Below, one piece after another: positions 30,961 to 38,951 of a stretch of DNA of 38,959 nt; the stretch's first letter is position 1, and each line of letters starts with the position of its first letter. The notes beneath the pieces were generated by a model that was given only the letters and a program-made list of their open reading frames with translations, was not told the DNA's origin and did not search any database. The translations under genes were made by a program, and so were the position numbers. Source of the DNA: Dehalococcoidia bacterium (lineage in GTDB: Bacteria > Chloroflexota > Dehalococcoidia > Bin125); assembly GCA_022822855.1 (NCBI GenBank), contig JAJDYG010000004.1, forward strand, positions 1 through 38,959, given 5' to 3'.

Positions 30961-32514
30961 CTAGGGTGTTCGTTCCTGCGTCGCGGCGGCCGTCGCGCCG
31001 GTCTGGCCGCTGACGTGACGGTTGATCGCGTTGATGTACGCCCGAGCGGAGGCGACCAGGATGTCCTGGTCGGCAGCCCGACCCGTATGGGTGGCGCCAT
31101 CGATGAGGATGCGAATCGTGACATCGCCCTGGGCGTCGAGACCCTCGGTGATGCTCGTCACGCTGTACTCCTCGAGTTCGTCATCGACGCCGGTCAGCTC
31201 GCGGATCGTCTGGTAGATCGCATCGACCGGGCCGGTACCGGTCTTGGTGCCCGAGCGTTCTTCGTCCTCTGGCGAACGCAAGGTGACGCTCGCTGAGGGC
31301 GTTGAGGTCGTGCCTGCGGAGATGTCGATCGAGACGAGCTGCCAGCCCTCGGTTGGCTGACCGAGCCGGTCCATGACGATCGCCTCGAGGTCGCGGTCGT
31401 CAACGACCGTCTTGCGGTCTGCGAGCTGCTGGAAGCGAGTGAAGGCCGAGTTGAACTCGTCGCCGTCGATCTCGAAGCCGAGGTCTTCCAGCCGCGAGCG
31501 GAATCCGGCCCGGCCGGAAAGCTTGGAGAGCACAAACTGCGAGCCTTCGACCCAGCCGACTTCCTTTGGGTCCATGATCTCGTATGTCTCGCGCATCTTG
31601 ACCACGCCGTCCTGGTGAATGCCCGACTGGTGGCGGAAGGCGTTGAGACCGACGATCGCCTTGTTTGGCTGCACATGCATGCCGGCGAAGTCCTGGACCA
31701 TGCGGGAGGCGGGCACCAGGTACTGCGGGTCAACGCCGATTTCGACATCCAGGTGATCGGCGCGAGTGCGGATCGCCATGACGGTCTCTTCCAGCGACGT
31801 GTTGCCCGCGCGCTCGCCGAGACCGTTGATCGTACACTCCACCTGCCGCGCTCCGGCGCCGACCGCGGCGATCGAGTTCGCAGTCGAGAGACCCAGGTCA
31901 TTGTGGCAATGCACGGAGACGACGACGTTGTCGGCGCCCGGGACATCTTCGAGGATGCCGGTGATGAAGCGCGCGAACTCGTCGGGAATCGCGTAGCCGA
32001 CGGTGTCGGGGATGTTGATCGTGGTCGCGCCGGCCTCGATCACTTCGCGAAGCATGCGGCGGACGAAATCAACATCCGAGCGGGTGGCATCCATTGGCGA
32101 GAACTCGACGTCGCTCGTGTACTGCTTGGCGCGCGCGACCATCTCGCGGGCCTGCTGCAGCACCGACTCGCGGTCTTTGCGCAGCTGATGCGCGATGTGG
32201 ATGTCGGAAGAGGAGAGGAAGACGTGGATACGCGGGTTTTCCGCGTCGCGGATCGCCTCCCAGCCCTGGTCGACGTCGTTGGGCACGGCGCGGCAGAGCG
32301 TGGCGATCTGCGTGCCGCGCACTTCGCGGGCGATGCGGTTGACGGCGTCGAAGTCGGCCGGCGAGGCGGCGGCGAAGCCGGCCTCGATGCAGTCAACGCC
32401 CATGCGCTCGAGCAGCTTGGCGATCTGCAGCTTCTCCTCGGCGGAGAAGGAGACGCCGGCGGCCTGTTCGCCGTCGCGCAGGGTGGTATCAAAGATTCGG
32501 ACTCGGTCAGCCAT
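30961..32514 (-). CDS. leuA: 2-isopropylmalate synthase
   Basis: LeuA condenses acetyl-CoA with 2-oxoisovalerate, the committed and feedback-controlled step of leucine synthesis. The 517-aa product has the DRE-TIM motif RIFDTTLRDGEQA at the N-terminus, the metal-binding VSVHCHNDLGLSTAN, and the substrate-lid segment QSGIHQDGVVK. A C-terminal regulatory domain (about 360-505) should bind leucine. The length is that of the standard bacterial type. AGGAG lies 7-8 nt before the ATG. The upstream leader (32515-32652) contains a short frame and two GC hairpins that could control expression. Confidence 0.96.
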   Translation of the reverse strand: MADRVRIFDTTLRDGEQAAGVSFSAEEKLQIAKLLERMGVDCIEAGFAAASPADFDAVNRIAREVRGTQIATLCRAVPNDVDQGWEAIRDAENPRIHVFLSSSDIHIAHQLRKDRESVLQQAREMVARAKQYTSDVEFSPMDATRSDVDFVRRMLREVIEAGATTINIPDTVGYAIPDEFARFITGILEDVPGADNVVVSVHCHNDLGLSTANSIAAVGAGARQVECTINGLGERAGNTSLEETVMAIRTRADHLDVEIGVDPQYLVPASRMVQDFAGMHVQPNKAIVGLNAFRHQSGIHQDGVVKMRETYEIMDPKEVGWVEGSQFVLSKLSGRAGFRSRLEDLGFEIDGDEFNSAFTRFQQLADRKTVVDDRDLEAIVMDRLGQPTEGWQLVSIDISAGTTSTPSASVTLRSPEDEERSGTKTGTGPVDAIYQTIRELTGVDDELEEYSVTSITEGLDAQGDVTIRILIDGATHTGRAADQDILVASARAYINAINRHVSGQTGATAAATQERTP

Positions 32515-32563
32515 ATCGGGAACTCCTGTGGTCGGAACAAGGATCGCAAGAAAACGGAGACGC

Positions 32564-32622
32564 GGCCACCGACCGGCGGCCCTTCATCAGGCCCCGAGCA
32601 CTCCGCGGGCGACGGCCCGCGG
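32564..32622 (-). promoter_or_regulatory. paired hairpins in the leuA leader
   Basis: On the minus strand, CCGCGGGC/GCCCGCGG forms an 8-bp stem with a 4-nt loop (32603-32622). It is followed by GGCCGCCG/CGGTGGCC (32564-32581) and then GTTTTCTT some 9 nt later. The order of short frame, hairpin, second hairpin and T-rich stretch is that of an attenuator, but the gap to the T-run is long. Confidence 0.35.
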
Positions 32623-32652
32623 TTCAGCTCCTCCAAGCACACACATCATCAT
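32587..32652 (-). CDS. possible leuA leader peptide (21 aa)
   Basis: A short frame begins with three ATG codons (MMMCVLGGAEP) and ends with GVLGA before TGA, 72 nt before leuA. A strong TATACT ends only 7 nt before its first ATG, so the transcript would be leaderless. The frame runs through the first leader hairpin. Only two of 21 codons are Leu and they are not adjacent, so a classical leucine attenuator peptide is not clearly supported. It may be coincidental. Confidence 0.3.
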   Translation of the reverse strand: MMMCVLGGAEPRAVARGVLGA

Positions 32653-32659
32653 GGCTTGC

Positions 32660-32665
32660 AGTATA
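32660..32665 (-). promoter_or_regulatory. -10 box TATACT of the leuA leader
   Basis: TATACT on the minus strand is close to the TATAAT consensus and sits 7 nt before the first ATG of the leader frame. The -35 region is weak (GTCAAG at 17-nt spacing). Confidence 0.45.
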
Positions 32666-32733
32666 GAGCGTGGCGATCGCTTCTTGACGCTCGCTTTGCC
32701 AAGTCCCGGTCTGAGGCGTTGTGATATCATGAC

Positions 32734-32770
32734 ATTCACTGAATCATTGAATACCTCTCTACGTGGAGGT
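32734..32770 (+). promoter_or_regulatory. inverted repeats in the higBA-like promoter region
   Basis: ATTCA-C-TGAAT (32734-32744) is a perfect short palindrome followed by another TGAAT. ACCTC and GAGGT (32753-32770) form a second inverted pair. The stretch is AT-richer than its surroundings and lies 60-100 nt before the toxin start, where the antitoxin would be expected to bind. No other gene is in 32653-32829. Confidence 0.3.
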
Positions 32771-32829
32771 TGTCGTCAGCGGACCGTCTCTCCTCAAAAT
32801 GAGGGTAGATTCGGCAATAGGAAGCTGTG

Positions 32830-33129
32830 ATGAAAGTCAGATTTGCGAACAGCACGTTGCAGAAGTGCGCGAATGACCTTAGGAGAGCGAAGAGAAAGTG
32901 GAGGACCGCTGGCGTGGCCGAGGCCTACGTCGCGAGAGTTCCTGTGCTCATGGCGATCGACGACCTCGATCAGCTGCATCAATTCCGAGGATTCAACTTC
33001 CACGCACTACACGGTCAACGCAGAGGCCAGTACGCGATCACCCTCCGAGGGCTTTGGCGACTGATCTTTGAGCTCGGAACCGATGAGGATGAGATCCTCA
33101 TCGTAGAAGTGAAGGATTACCATGATTGA
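32830..33129 (+). CDS. HigB-type toxin (RelE superfamily)
   Basis: This 99-aa ribosome-dependent mRNA interferase carries the HigB pattern: a basic N-terminal helix (CANDLRRAKRKW), then FNFHALHGQRRGQYAITL, then GLWRLIFEL and the C-terminal ILIVEVKDYHD. The H, R, Q and Y residues of the middle segment correspond to those that contact RNA in the family. AGGAAG lies 8 nt before the ATG used; a GTG one codon earlier is an alternative. It overlaps the antitoxin gene by 8 nt. Base composition at the promoter is AT-richer than the window. Confidence 0.85.
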   Translation: MKVRFANSTLQKCANDLRRAKRKWRTAGVAEAYVARVPVLMAIDDLDQLHQFRGFNFHALHGQRRGQYAITLRGLWRLIFELGTDEDEILIVEVKDYHD

Positions 33130-34219
33130 CGTACCAGTCGAGTACCGTCCAAACAGCGCATTGCACCCAGGCAAACTCCTTCTAGAGGAGCTAGAGGCGC
33201 GTGATCTGAGCCAGCGTGAGTTCGCTAAGCGGATGGACCGGCCTGCTCAGGTGATCAATCAGATCGTGCGTGGAAAGAAGGCGATTACTCCCGAGACTGC
33301 TCTGGGCATTGAGAAGGTGCTAGGCATCGACGCTCAGGTGTGGATCAATCTGCAACGCATCTACGATCTCGTTGTCGCACGGATGGCCGAGGATGAAAAG
33401 CTGGAACTGCAGAGCGAATGGCTCCAGCGATTCCCAGTTGCGACCATGGTCAAATTCGGGTGGCTTGAGGAGCAGAGCCGTAAATCTGAACGTCTGCGCG
33501 AGTTGCTGAAGTTTTTCGCCATCCCATCATTCGATGCATTGCCTCCAACCGCTGAGGCGATTGGTTTTCGCGTCACTGAGAGAGCTAGGGTAGACGAGTG
33601 GGCGCTCCGAGCATGGCTGCGCCAAGGCGAGCGCGAAGCCGAAGCCCAACCGACGGCACCATTCGATCACGACCGCTTTGCAGCCGCTGTCAAAGACATT
33701 CGCTCACTCACCACTGCTGCCCCGGAGATATTCTGGCCGCGAATGCGGCAGCTTTGCGCAGATGCGGGTGTCGCGCTGGTCGCACTACCGCATCTTCCTA
33801 AGACTGGTGCCAACGGCGTGGCGCGCTGGCTCAACCCGAGTAAGGCGATGATCCAGCTCAATCTCCGCTATAGCTGGGCCGACATCTTCTGGTTCACCTT
33901 CTTCCACGAAGCCGCGCACATCATGCAGCATCAGACCAAGCACGTGTTCGTCGATCTGCCCGGCGAAGATCGGAACACGCCAGAGGAGGCAGACGCGAAT
34001 CGGTTCGCTTCCGACACCTTGATCCCGCCCGAACAGTTCCAGCAGTTCGCCAAGCGCGAGCGATGCTCAAGCGACGAGGTCACGCAATTCGCGGCTGAGA
34101 TTGGTATTCATCCAGGTGTCGTCGTCGGAAGGCTCAAGCATGAAGAACTGCTGCCTCAGAATCGGCTTAATGGGCTGCGCTCGCGTCTACGATTCGCAGC
34201 TGCCCAAGACAAGAACTGA
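33122..34219 (+). CDS. HigA-type antitoxin fused to ImmA/IrrE-like metallopeptidase
   Basis: The 365-aa product starts with a HigA-like helix-turn-helix (about 15-75: LHPGKLLLEELEARDLSQ, then REFAKRMDRPAQVINQIV). After a middle helical region it carries a zinc-peptidase motif HEAAH (H262, E263, H266) in FWFTFFHEAAHIMQHQ, as in ImmA/IrrE proteins. In related systems the peptidase part cleaves a repressor or the antitoxin itself. Here it would couple toxin release to a signal, which is inference. The start overlaps the toxin stop (ATGATTGA). The last 40 residues are basic. Confidence 0.87.
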   Translation: MIDVPVEYRPNSALHPGKLLLEELEARDLSQREFAKRMDRPAQVINQIVRGKKAITPETALGIEKVLGIDAQVWINLQRIYDLVVARMAEDEKLELQSEWLQRFPVATMVKFGWLEEQSRKSERLRELLKFFAIPSFDALPPTAEAIGFRVTERARVDEWALRAWLRQGEREAEAQPTAPFDHDRFAAAVKDIRSLTTAAPEIFWPRMRQLCADAGVALVALPHLPKTGANGVARWLNPSKAMIQLNLRYSWADIFWFTFFHEAAHIMQHQTKHVFVDLPGEDRNTPEEADANRFASDTLIPPEQFQQFAKRERCSSDEVTQFAAEIGIHPGVVVGRLKHEELLPQNRLNGLRSRLRFAAAQDKN

Positions 34220-34616
34220 CTGACAGGAGAGGTGAAGAGGCGGGGGCGTCGGTGCTGACTGACCCAATTGCGCAAACGCCTCGGTGCTAAACGGTCACCT
34301 GTCGCGAGACGCGGCCCCACGAGTACGTGATGAGCACGAGCCACAGCCAGCGAGAGCTGCCGGCGGTGATCTGCGAGCGACTCCGGAAGGGGGGAAGGCG
34401 TGTTCAAGGGCTTCAGCGTGGAGAACACTTACCCATTTAGGCAACGTCGGATAGCGGCGACGCCTCAATGTAATCTGGCCGCTGGTGGAGCTGACCCTAC
34501 CTCAAATGCTAGGGTGAGGCACCACCCAATTGGGAGAGACTGACGCCGCGTTCTTCCGCCTGACCCACGACACGGAGCAGGGAAACACCAAGCTGGGCTA
34601 CGCGGGCTAGGAGCGG
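34220..34616. other. gene-free stretch of about 400 bases
   Basis: I see no convincing gene, RNA gene or repeat here. Short frames on both strands (for example one beginning at 34330, MSTSHSQRELPAVICERLRK) lack any family pattern. Codon bias is weak. It may be the eroded end of a toxin-antitoxin island or an old pseudogene. Confidence 0.4.
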
Positions 34617-35159
34617 ATGATGGCGAAGTTCAATCTGACGAGGGCCGCGATGGTCGCCCTGATCGCGGCGCTGACGGCAGTCGGAGTCGCCTGCCTTGAG
34701 GAGACCCCGACCAGCTTTGAGTCGGAACGACAAGGCGGTGCCTCAGAGGAGGCACGGTCACAGCGGGAGCGGGTGCCTCAGATCGGCGATGTGGTAGAGG
34801 TCGGCTCGCTTGATCTGACGGTCGTTGAGGTCGAGGACTACGACAGCAGCAGGCACAATCAGTTCAACGATGCCAACGTGCGGGTCCAGGTGACGGCGAC
34901 GAACGCCCGAGGTGACGCGAGTGACGAGTACAACTTCTCGCCACTGCTGGCGATGCAGTTAGTTGACTCGGACGGGATCGCGCACGACCCGGAACTGGGC
35001 TGCGCGGATTGTCCGGACGAGATCACGACTGTGGACCTAGTGCGCGGCGGGACCGTGCGGGGGTACGTCTACTTCGCAATCCCGGCGGGAAAGGGGCTCG
35101 TCGAGCTGATCTACGAGCCTCTGTTCTCATTCAACAAGGCTAGGATCCGCCTCCGCTAG
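34617..35159 (+). CDS. small secreted lipoprotein (DUF4352-like)
   Basis: This 180-aa lipoprotein is anchored at the outer face of the membrane. The signal peptide has a basic start (MMAKFNLTR), a hydrophobic core (AAMVALIAALTAVG) and a lipobox VGVAC with C26. A polar linker leads to an Ig-like beta domain: VGSLDLTVVEVEDYD, VRVQVTATNARGD, AMQLVDSDGIAHDP, GGTVRGYVYFAIPAG. This order resembles DUF4352-type domains that occur as extracytoplasmic modules. A CADCP pair near residue 126 could form a disulfide. AGGAG precedes the paired ATG. The function is unknown. Confidence 0.75.
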   Translation: MMAKFNLTRAAMVALIAALTAVGVACLEETPTSFESERQGGASEEARSQRERVPQIGDVVEVGSLDLTVVEVEDYDSSRHNQFNDANVRVQVTATNARGDASDEYNFSPLLAMQLVDSDGIAHDPELGCADCPDEITTVDLVRGGTVRGYVYFAIPAGKGLVELIYEPLFSFNKARIRLR

Positions 35160-35241
35160 GTGATTCAAGGAGAGGATCGTACCAGGGCCTTCATGATCGT
35201 GATCGCGAGCCTGCGCACCCTGCTTGCTGTGGGGCGGCGAG

Positions 35242-35265
35242 ATTCCCGCGTCGGGGCGCGGGAAT
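35242..35265. repeat. 9-bp palindrome ATTCCCGCG/CGCGGGAAT
   Basis: A perfect 9-bp inverted repeat with a TCGGGG loop is followed by GACGGGG. This is a common form of extragenic palindrome in GC-rich bacteria. A decayed relative, CGTCATTTCGGCG...CCGCGGGAATC, lies near 9105-9136. It falls between the lipoprotein and the first deacylase. Confidence 0.55.
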
Positions 35266-35364
35266 GACGGGGTTGGTTGACGACGCGGCCGCGCTGATTT
35301 CCTTATCCTCCGAGCAACCGTTGGTTGCGCGTACGCGCGAGAGCTGGATCGCTTGGAGACTCTG

Positions 35365-37095
35365 ATGGCGAAGTTCGACGTACTCATTCGTGGCGGCACG
35401 GTCGTTGACGGGACCAGCGTGCCCCGATTTGTCGCGGATGTCGGAATCAAGGACGGCCGTGTCGCCCAGATTGGCGGCAAGATGGACCCGGCCGACGCCG
35501 ACCAGCTTCTCGATGCCGACGGTTTGATTGTCGCGCCGGGCTTCGTCGACCTGCACACGCACTACGACGCGCAGATCCAGTGGGACCCGTACTGCACGAT
35601 CTCGGGATGGCACGGCGTGACCTCGGTGGTGCTGGGCAACTGCGGCTTCGGCTTCGCGCCGGTGCGCGAGGAAGAGCGCGACCGGGCGATGCTGACGATG
35701 TCGCGGACGGAGGCGATTCCGTTTGACTCGATGAAGGAGGGGATGATCTGGGACTGGATCACGTTCCCAGAATTCCTCGACACGCTCGACCGGATCCCGA
35801 AGGGCGTGAACTGCCTGTCCTACATGCCGCTCGCGCCGCTGATGACCTGGGTGATGGGTCTCGAGGCCGCGAAGTCGCGGCGGGCCAACGACGACGAGAT
35901 CGCTGAGATGAAGCGCTTGCTCAACGAGGCGATGGACGCCGGCGCCTGCGGCTGGTCGACGCAGCGATTGGGCGAGAACTCGGTCCAGGCCGACTACGAC
36001 GGCACGCCCATGGTGACCGACATCATGTCGGACAACGAGTGTCTGGCGCTGGCCGAAGTCCTCGCCGAGCGGGACGAGGGTTTCATTCAGATCACCCAGT
36101 TCACCGGCGACCTGGACAAGGACCTGGAGTTCCAGTCGGAGTTGGCGGCGGCGGCCAAACGGCCGATTTTGCACAACCTGATCGCAGTCAATCCGAAGAA
36201 CCCCGACCTGCACCGCAACCGAATGAAGTGGCTGGAGGAATGCAACGCGCGCGGCGAGCGAATATTCGGTCAGGCGGCCACGATCCGGGCCGCATTCACC
36301 TTCACGCTCGAGGACTGGAACCTCTACGACTCGTCGCCGGCCTGGAACTACGCAACGACCGGCACGCGCGAAGAGCGCAAGGCCAAGATGGCCGATCCCG
36401 AAGTGCGGGAGCGAATCATCGACGAGATCGACGAGGCGGTCAAGAAACTCGGCCAGACCCAGGCGCTGGGAGGACCGATCGAGGAGCTGCTCATCCAGGA
36501 TCTCGCGCACCAGGACGAGCTGGAAGAGTTCGTCGGGATGACCGTGGGCCAGGTCGCGGAGATCCGCGGGTACCACCCCGTCCACGCGATGCTCGACCTC
36601 GCGCTGGAAACCGATCTGCAGGCTGAGTTCCTGACGCCGATGCGCGAGCAGAACGACGAGTGGACGGCGGAAATGATCACGTCGCCGTACTGCATTCCCG
36701 GCGTCTCCGACGGCGGGGCGCACACCAAGTTCCTCACTGCCGGCTCGTACCCGACCGACTTCCTGATGTGGCTGGTCCGCGACACCGGCCAGCTCACGCT
36801 GGAGGAGGCACACTACCGGTTGAGCAACCTCCCGGCGCGGGCCGCCGGCTTCCGCGACCGCGGCACGCTGGTCGAAGGCGCGCCCGCTGATGTGGTCGTC
36901 TACGACCTCGACGCCCTCAACATCACACCGGAGTGGACCGGCGAAATCGTCTACGACTTCCCCGGAGGCGAGTGGCGCCGCGTGCAGCGTCCGGAAGGCT
37001 ACCGCTGGATCCTGGTCAACGGCGAAGTCACATTCGAGGACGGAGAATCCACCGGCAGCACACCGGGCAAACTGCTGCGACACGGTCGCGGCTGA
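35365..37095 (+). CDS. N-acyl-D-amino-acid deacylase family amidohydrolase, copy 1
   Basis: This is a 576-aa metal-dependent amidohydrolase of the D-aminoacylase group, which frees D-amino acids (or related acids) from N-acyl forms. It begins with the composite beta-sandwich motif FDVLIRGGTVVDG, then the metal-binding GFVDLHTHYDAQ (His-x-His), the conserved Cys in LGNCGFGFAPV, and the catalytic Asp in PGVSDGGAHTKF. The C-terminus shows the RGTLVEGAPADVVVYD segment that closes the fold. TTGGAGAC lies just before the ATG. A near-identical paralogue follows after 59 nt. No signal peptide is present, so it is cytoplasmic. Confidence 0.92.
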   Translation: MAKFDVLIRGGTVVDGTSVPRFVADVGIKDGRVAQIGGKMDPADADQLLDADGLIVAPGFVDLHTHYDAQIQWDPYCTISGWHGVTSVVLGNCGFGFAPVREEERDRAMLTMSRTEAIPFDSMKEGMIWDWITFPEFLDTLDRIPKGVNCLSYMPLAPLMTWVMGLEAAKSRRANDDEIAEMKRLLNEAMDAGACGWSTQRLGENSVQADYDGTPMVTDIMSDNECLALAEVLAERDEGFIQITQFTGDLDKDLEFQSELAAAAKRPILHNLIAVNPKNPDLHRNRMKWLEECNARGERIFGQAATIRAAFTFTLEDWNLYDSSPAWNYATTGTREERKAKMADPEVRERIIDEIDEAVKKLGQTQALGGPIEELLIQDLAHQDELEEFVGMTVGQVAEIRGYHPVHAMLDLALETDLQAEFLTPMREQNDEWTAEMITSPYCIPGVSDGGAHTKFLTAGSYPTDFLMWLVRDTGQLTLEEAHYRLSNLPARAAGFRDRGTLVEGAPADVVVYDLDALNITPEWTGEIVYDFPGGEWRRVQRPEGYRWILVNGEVTFEDGESTGSTPGKLLRHGRG

Positions 37096-37154
37096 TCGCT
37101 CATAATCACCTGAAACGGGAACCAGCAGCGCACTGACAGCAGAAGGAGACTGAG

Positions 37155-38885
37155 ATGGCGAAGTTTGATGTACTGATTCGCGGCGGCACCGTGGTGGACG
37201 GGACTCGTGTCCCTCGGTTTGTCGCCGATGTCGGGATCAAGGATGGCGTCGTCGCCCAGATCGGCGGCCGGATCGACCCGATGGACGCCGACCAGGTGCT
37301 CGAGGCCGAAGGCAAGATCGTAGCGCCCGGGTTTGTTGACCTGCACACGCACTACGACGCGCAGATCCAGTGGGATCCGTACTGCACGATTTCAGGCTGG
37401 CATGGCGTCACTTCGGTGGTGCTGGGCAACTGCGGGTTCGGATTCGCCCCGGTCCGAGCAGAAGAGCGCGACCGGGCGATGCTGACCATGTCGCGCACCG
37501 AGGCGATTCCGTTCGACTCGATGAAGGAAGGCATGCTCTGGGACTGGATCTCCTTCCCCGAGTGGCTCGACACGTTGGACCGAATCCCCAAGGGCGTGAA
37601 CTGCCTCTCGTACATGCCGATCGCCCCGTTGATGATCTGGGTGATGGGTCTGGAGGCGGCCAAGAGCCGTCGCGCGACCGACGACGAGATCGCCGAGATG
37701 CAGCGTCTGTTGCACGAGGCGATGGACGCCGGCGCCTGCGGTTGGTCGACCCAGCGTCTGGGCGAGAACTCGGTCCAGGCCGACTACGACGGCACCCCGA
37801 TGGTGACCGACATCATGTCCGACAACGAGTGCCTCGCGTTGGCCGAAGTCCTGCGCGATCGCGACGAGGGCTTCATCCAGATCACACAGGCGACGGGTGA
37901 CATCAAGTCCGACCTCGCGTTCGAGGCGAAGCTGGCCGAGGTCTCGGGCCGGCCGATCCTGCACAACGTGATCGCGCCGAGCATGCAGCGACCGGACGCG
38001 CACACGAAGTCGCTCAAGTGGCTGCACGAGTGCAACGACCGCGGCGAGCGCATCTTCGGCCAGGCCTTCACGATCCGCTCGGCCTTCGCTTACACGCTCG
38101 AAGACTGGAACCTCTACGACTCGTCGCCGGCCTGGAACTACGCCACGACCGGCACGATCGAAGAGAAGATGCAGAAGTTCGCCGATCCGGACGTGCGCCA
38201 GCGTCTCAAGGACGAGATGGACGACGCAATCGAGAAGCTGGGCCAGACCCAGGCGATCGGCGGCTCGATTGAGAAGGTCATGATCCAGCATCTCGAGGCG
38301 AAGCCCGAGCTGGAGGAGTACGTCGGACTGACGCTCGCCCAGGTCGGCGAGAAGATGGGCAAGCATCCGATCGATGCGATGCTCGATCTGGCCCTCGCCA
38401 CAGACCTCAAGGCCGAGTTCCTGACCGAAGTCACGAACGCCAACGAGGAGCACATGGCCGAGATCATGGAATCGCCGTACACGATTCCGGGCGTCTCAGA
38501 CGGTGGCGCGCACACCAAGTTCCTCACCGCCGGTTCGTACCCGACCGATTTCCTCATGTGGATGGTCCGCGACACGGGCAAGATCACGCTCGAGGAAGCG
38601 CACTACCGGCTGTCGTACCTGCCGGCCCGCGCGGGCGGGTTCACCAACCGAGGCGCGCTGGTCGAGGGCGCACCAGCTGACGTGGTCGTCTACGACCTCG
38701 ACGAACTGAAGCTCGATCCCGAGTTCCAGGGCGAGATCGTCTTCGACTTCCCCGGAGGCGAGTGGCGCCGCGTCCAGAAGCCGCACGGCTACAAGTGGAT
38801 TCTCGTCAACGGCGAGGTCACGATGCAGGACGGCAAGGAGACGGGGGCGACCCCAGGCAAGCTTCTCAGGCACGGACGGGGTTAA
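37155..38885 (+). CDS. N-acyl-D-amino-acid deacylase family amidohydrolase, copy 2
   Basis: This 576-aa paralogue of the preceding gene has the same length and identical key motifs (FDVLIRGGTVVDG, DLHTHYDAQ, GNCGFGFAPV, SDGGAHTKF). Differences are concentrated in the middle (about residues 245-420), which includes the insert near the substrate pocket, so specificity may differ. GAAGGAGA gives a strong ribosome-binding site 6 nt before the ATG, and a CATAAT (37101-37106) could serve as its own -10 box. The pair is a clear tandem duplication. The gene ends 74 nt before the window edge. Confidence 0.92.
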   Translation: MAKFDVLIRGGTVVDGTRVPRFVADVGIKDGVVAQIGGRIDPMDADQVLEAEGKIVAPGFVDLHTHYDAQIQWDPYCTISGWHGVTSVVLGNCGFGFAPVRAEERDRAMLTMSRTEAIPFDSMKEGMLWDWISFPEWLDTLDRIPKGVNCLSYMPIAPLMIWVMGLEAAKSRRATDDEIAEMQRLLHEAMDAGACGWSTQRLGENSVQADYDGTPMVTDIMSDNECLALAEVLRDRDEGFIQITQATGDIKSDLAFEAKLAEVSGRPILHNVIAPSMQRPDAHTKSLKWLHECNDRGERIFGQAFTIRSAFAYTLEDWNLYDSSPAWNYATTGTIEEKMQKFADPDVRQRLKDEMDDAIEKLGQTQAIGGSIEKVMIQHLEAKPELEEYVGLTLAQVGEKMGKHPIDAMLDLALATDLKAEFLTEVTNANEEHMAEIMESPYTIPGVSDGGAHTKFLTAGSYPTDFLMWMVRDTGKITLEEAHYRLSYLPARAGGFTNRGALVEGAPADVVVYDLDELKLDPEFQGEIVFDFPGGEWRRVQKPHGYKWILVNGEVTMQDGKETGATPGKLLRHGRG

Positions 38886-38901
38886 CTCAACTCTGGGTAC
38901 C

Positions 38902-38951
38902 CGCCTTGGGGGGCCCGCCCCACCCCCCGGGGGGGCCCGGGGGGGGGGGCG
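38902..38951. other. G/C homopolymer-rich contig end
   Basis: Runs of G and C (up to 11 G) with GGGCCC and CCCCCC blocks fill the last bases of the window and resemble nothing upstream. This is most likely an assembly or sequencing artefact at a contig end. No coding sense is seen. Confidence 0.5.
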
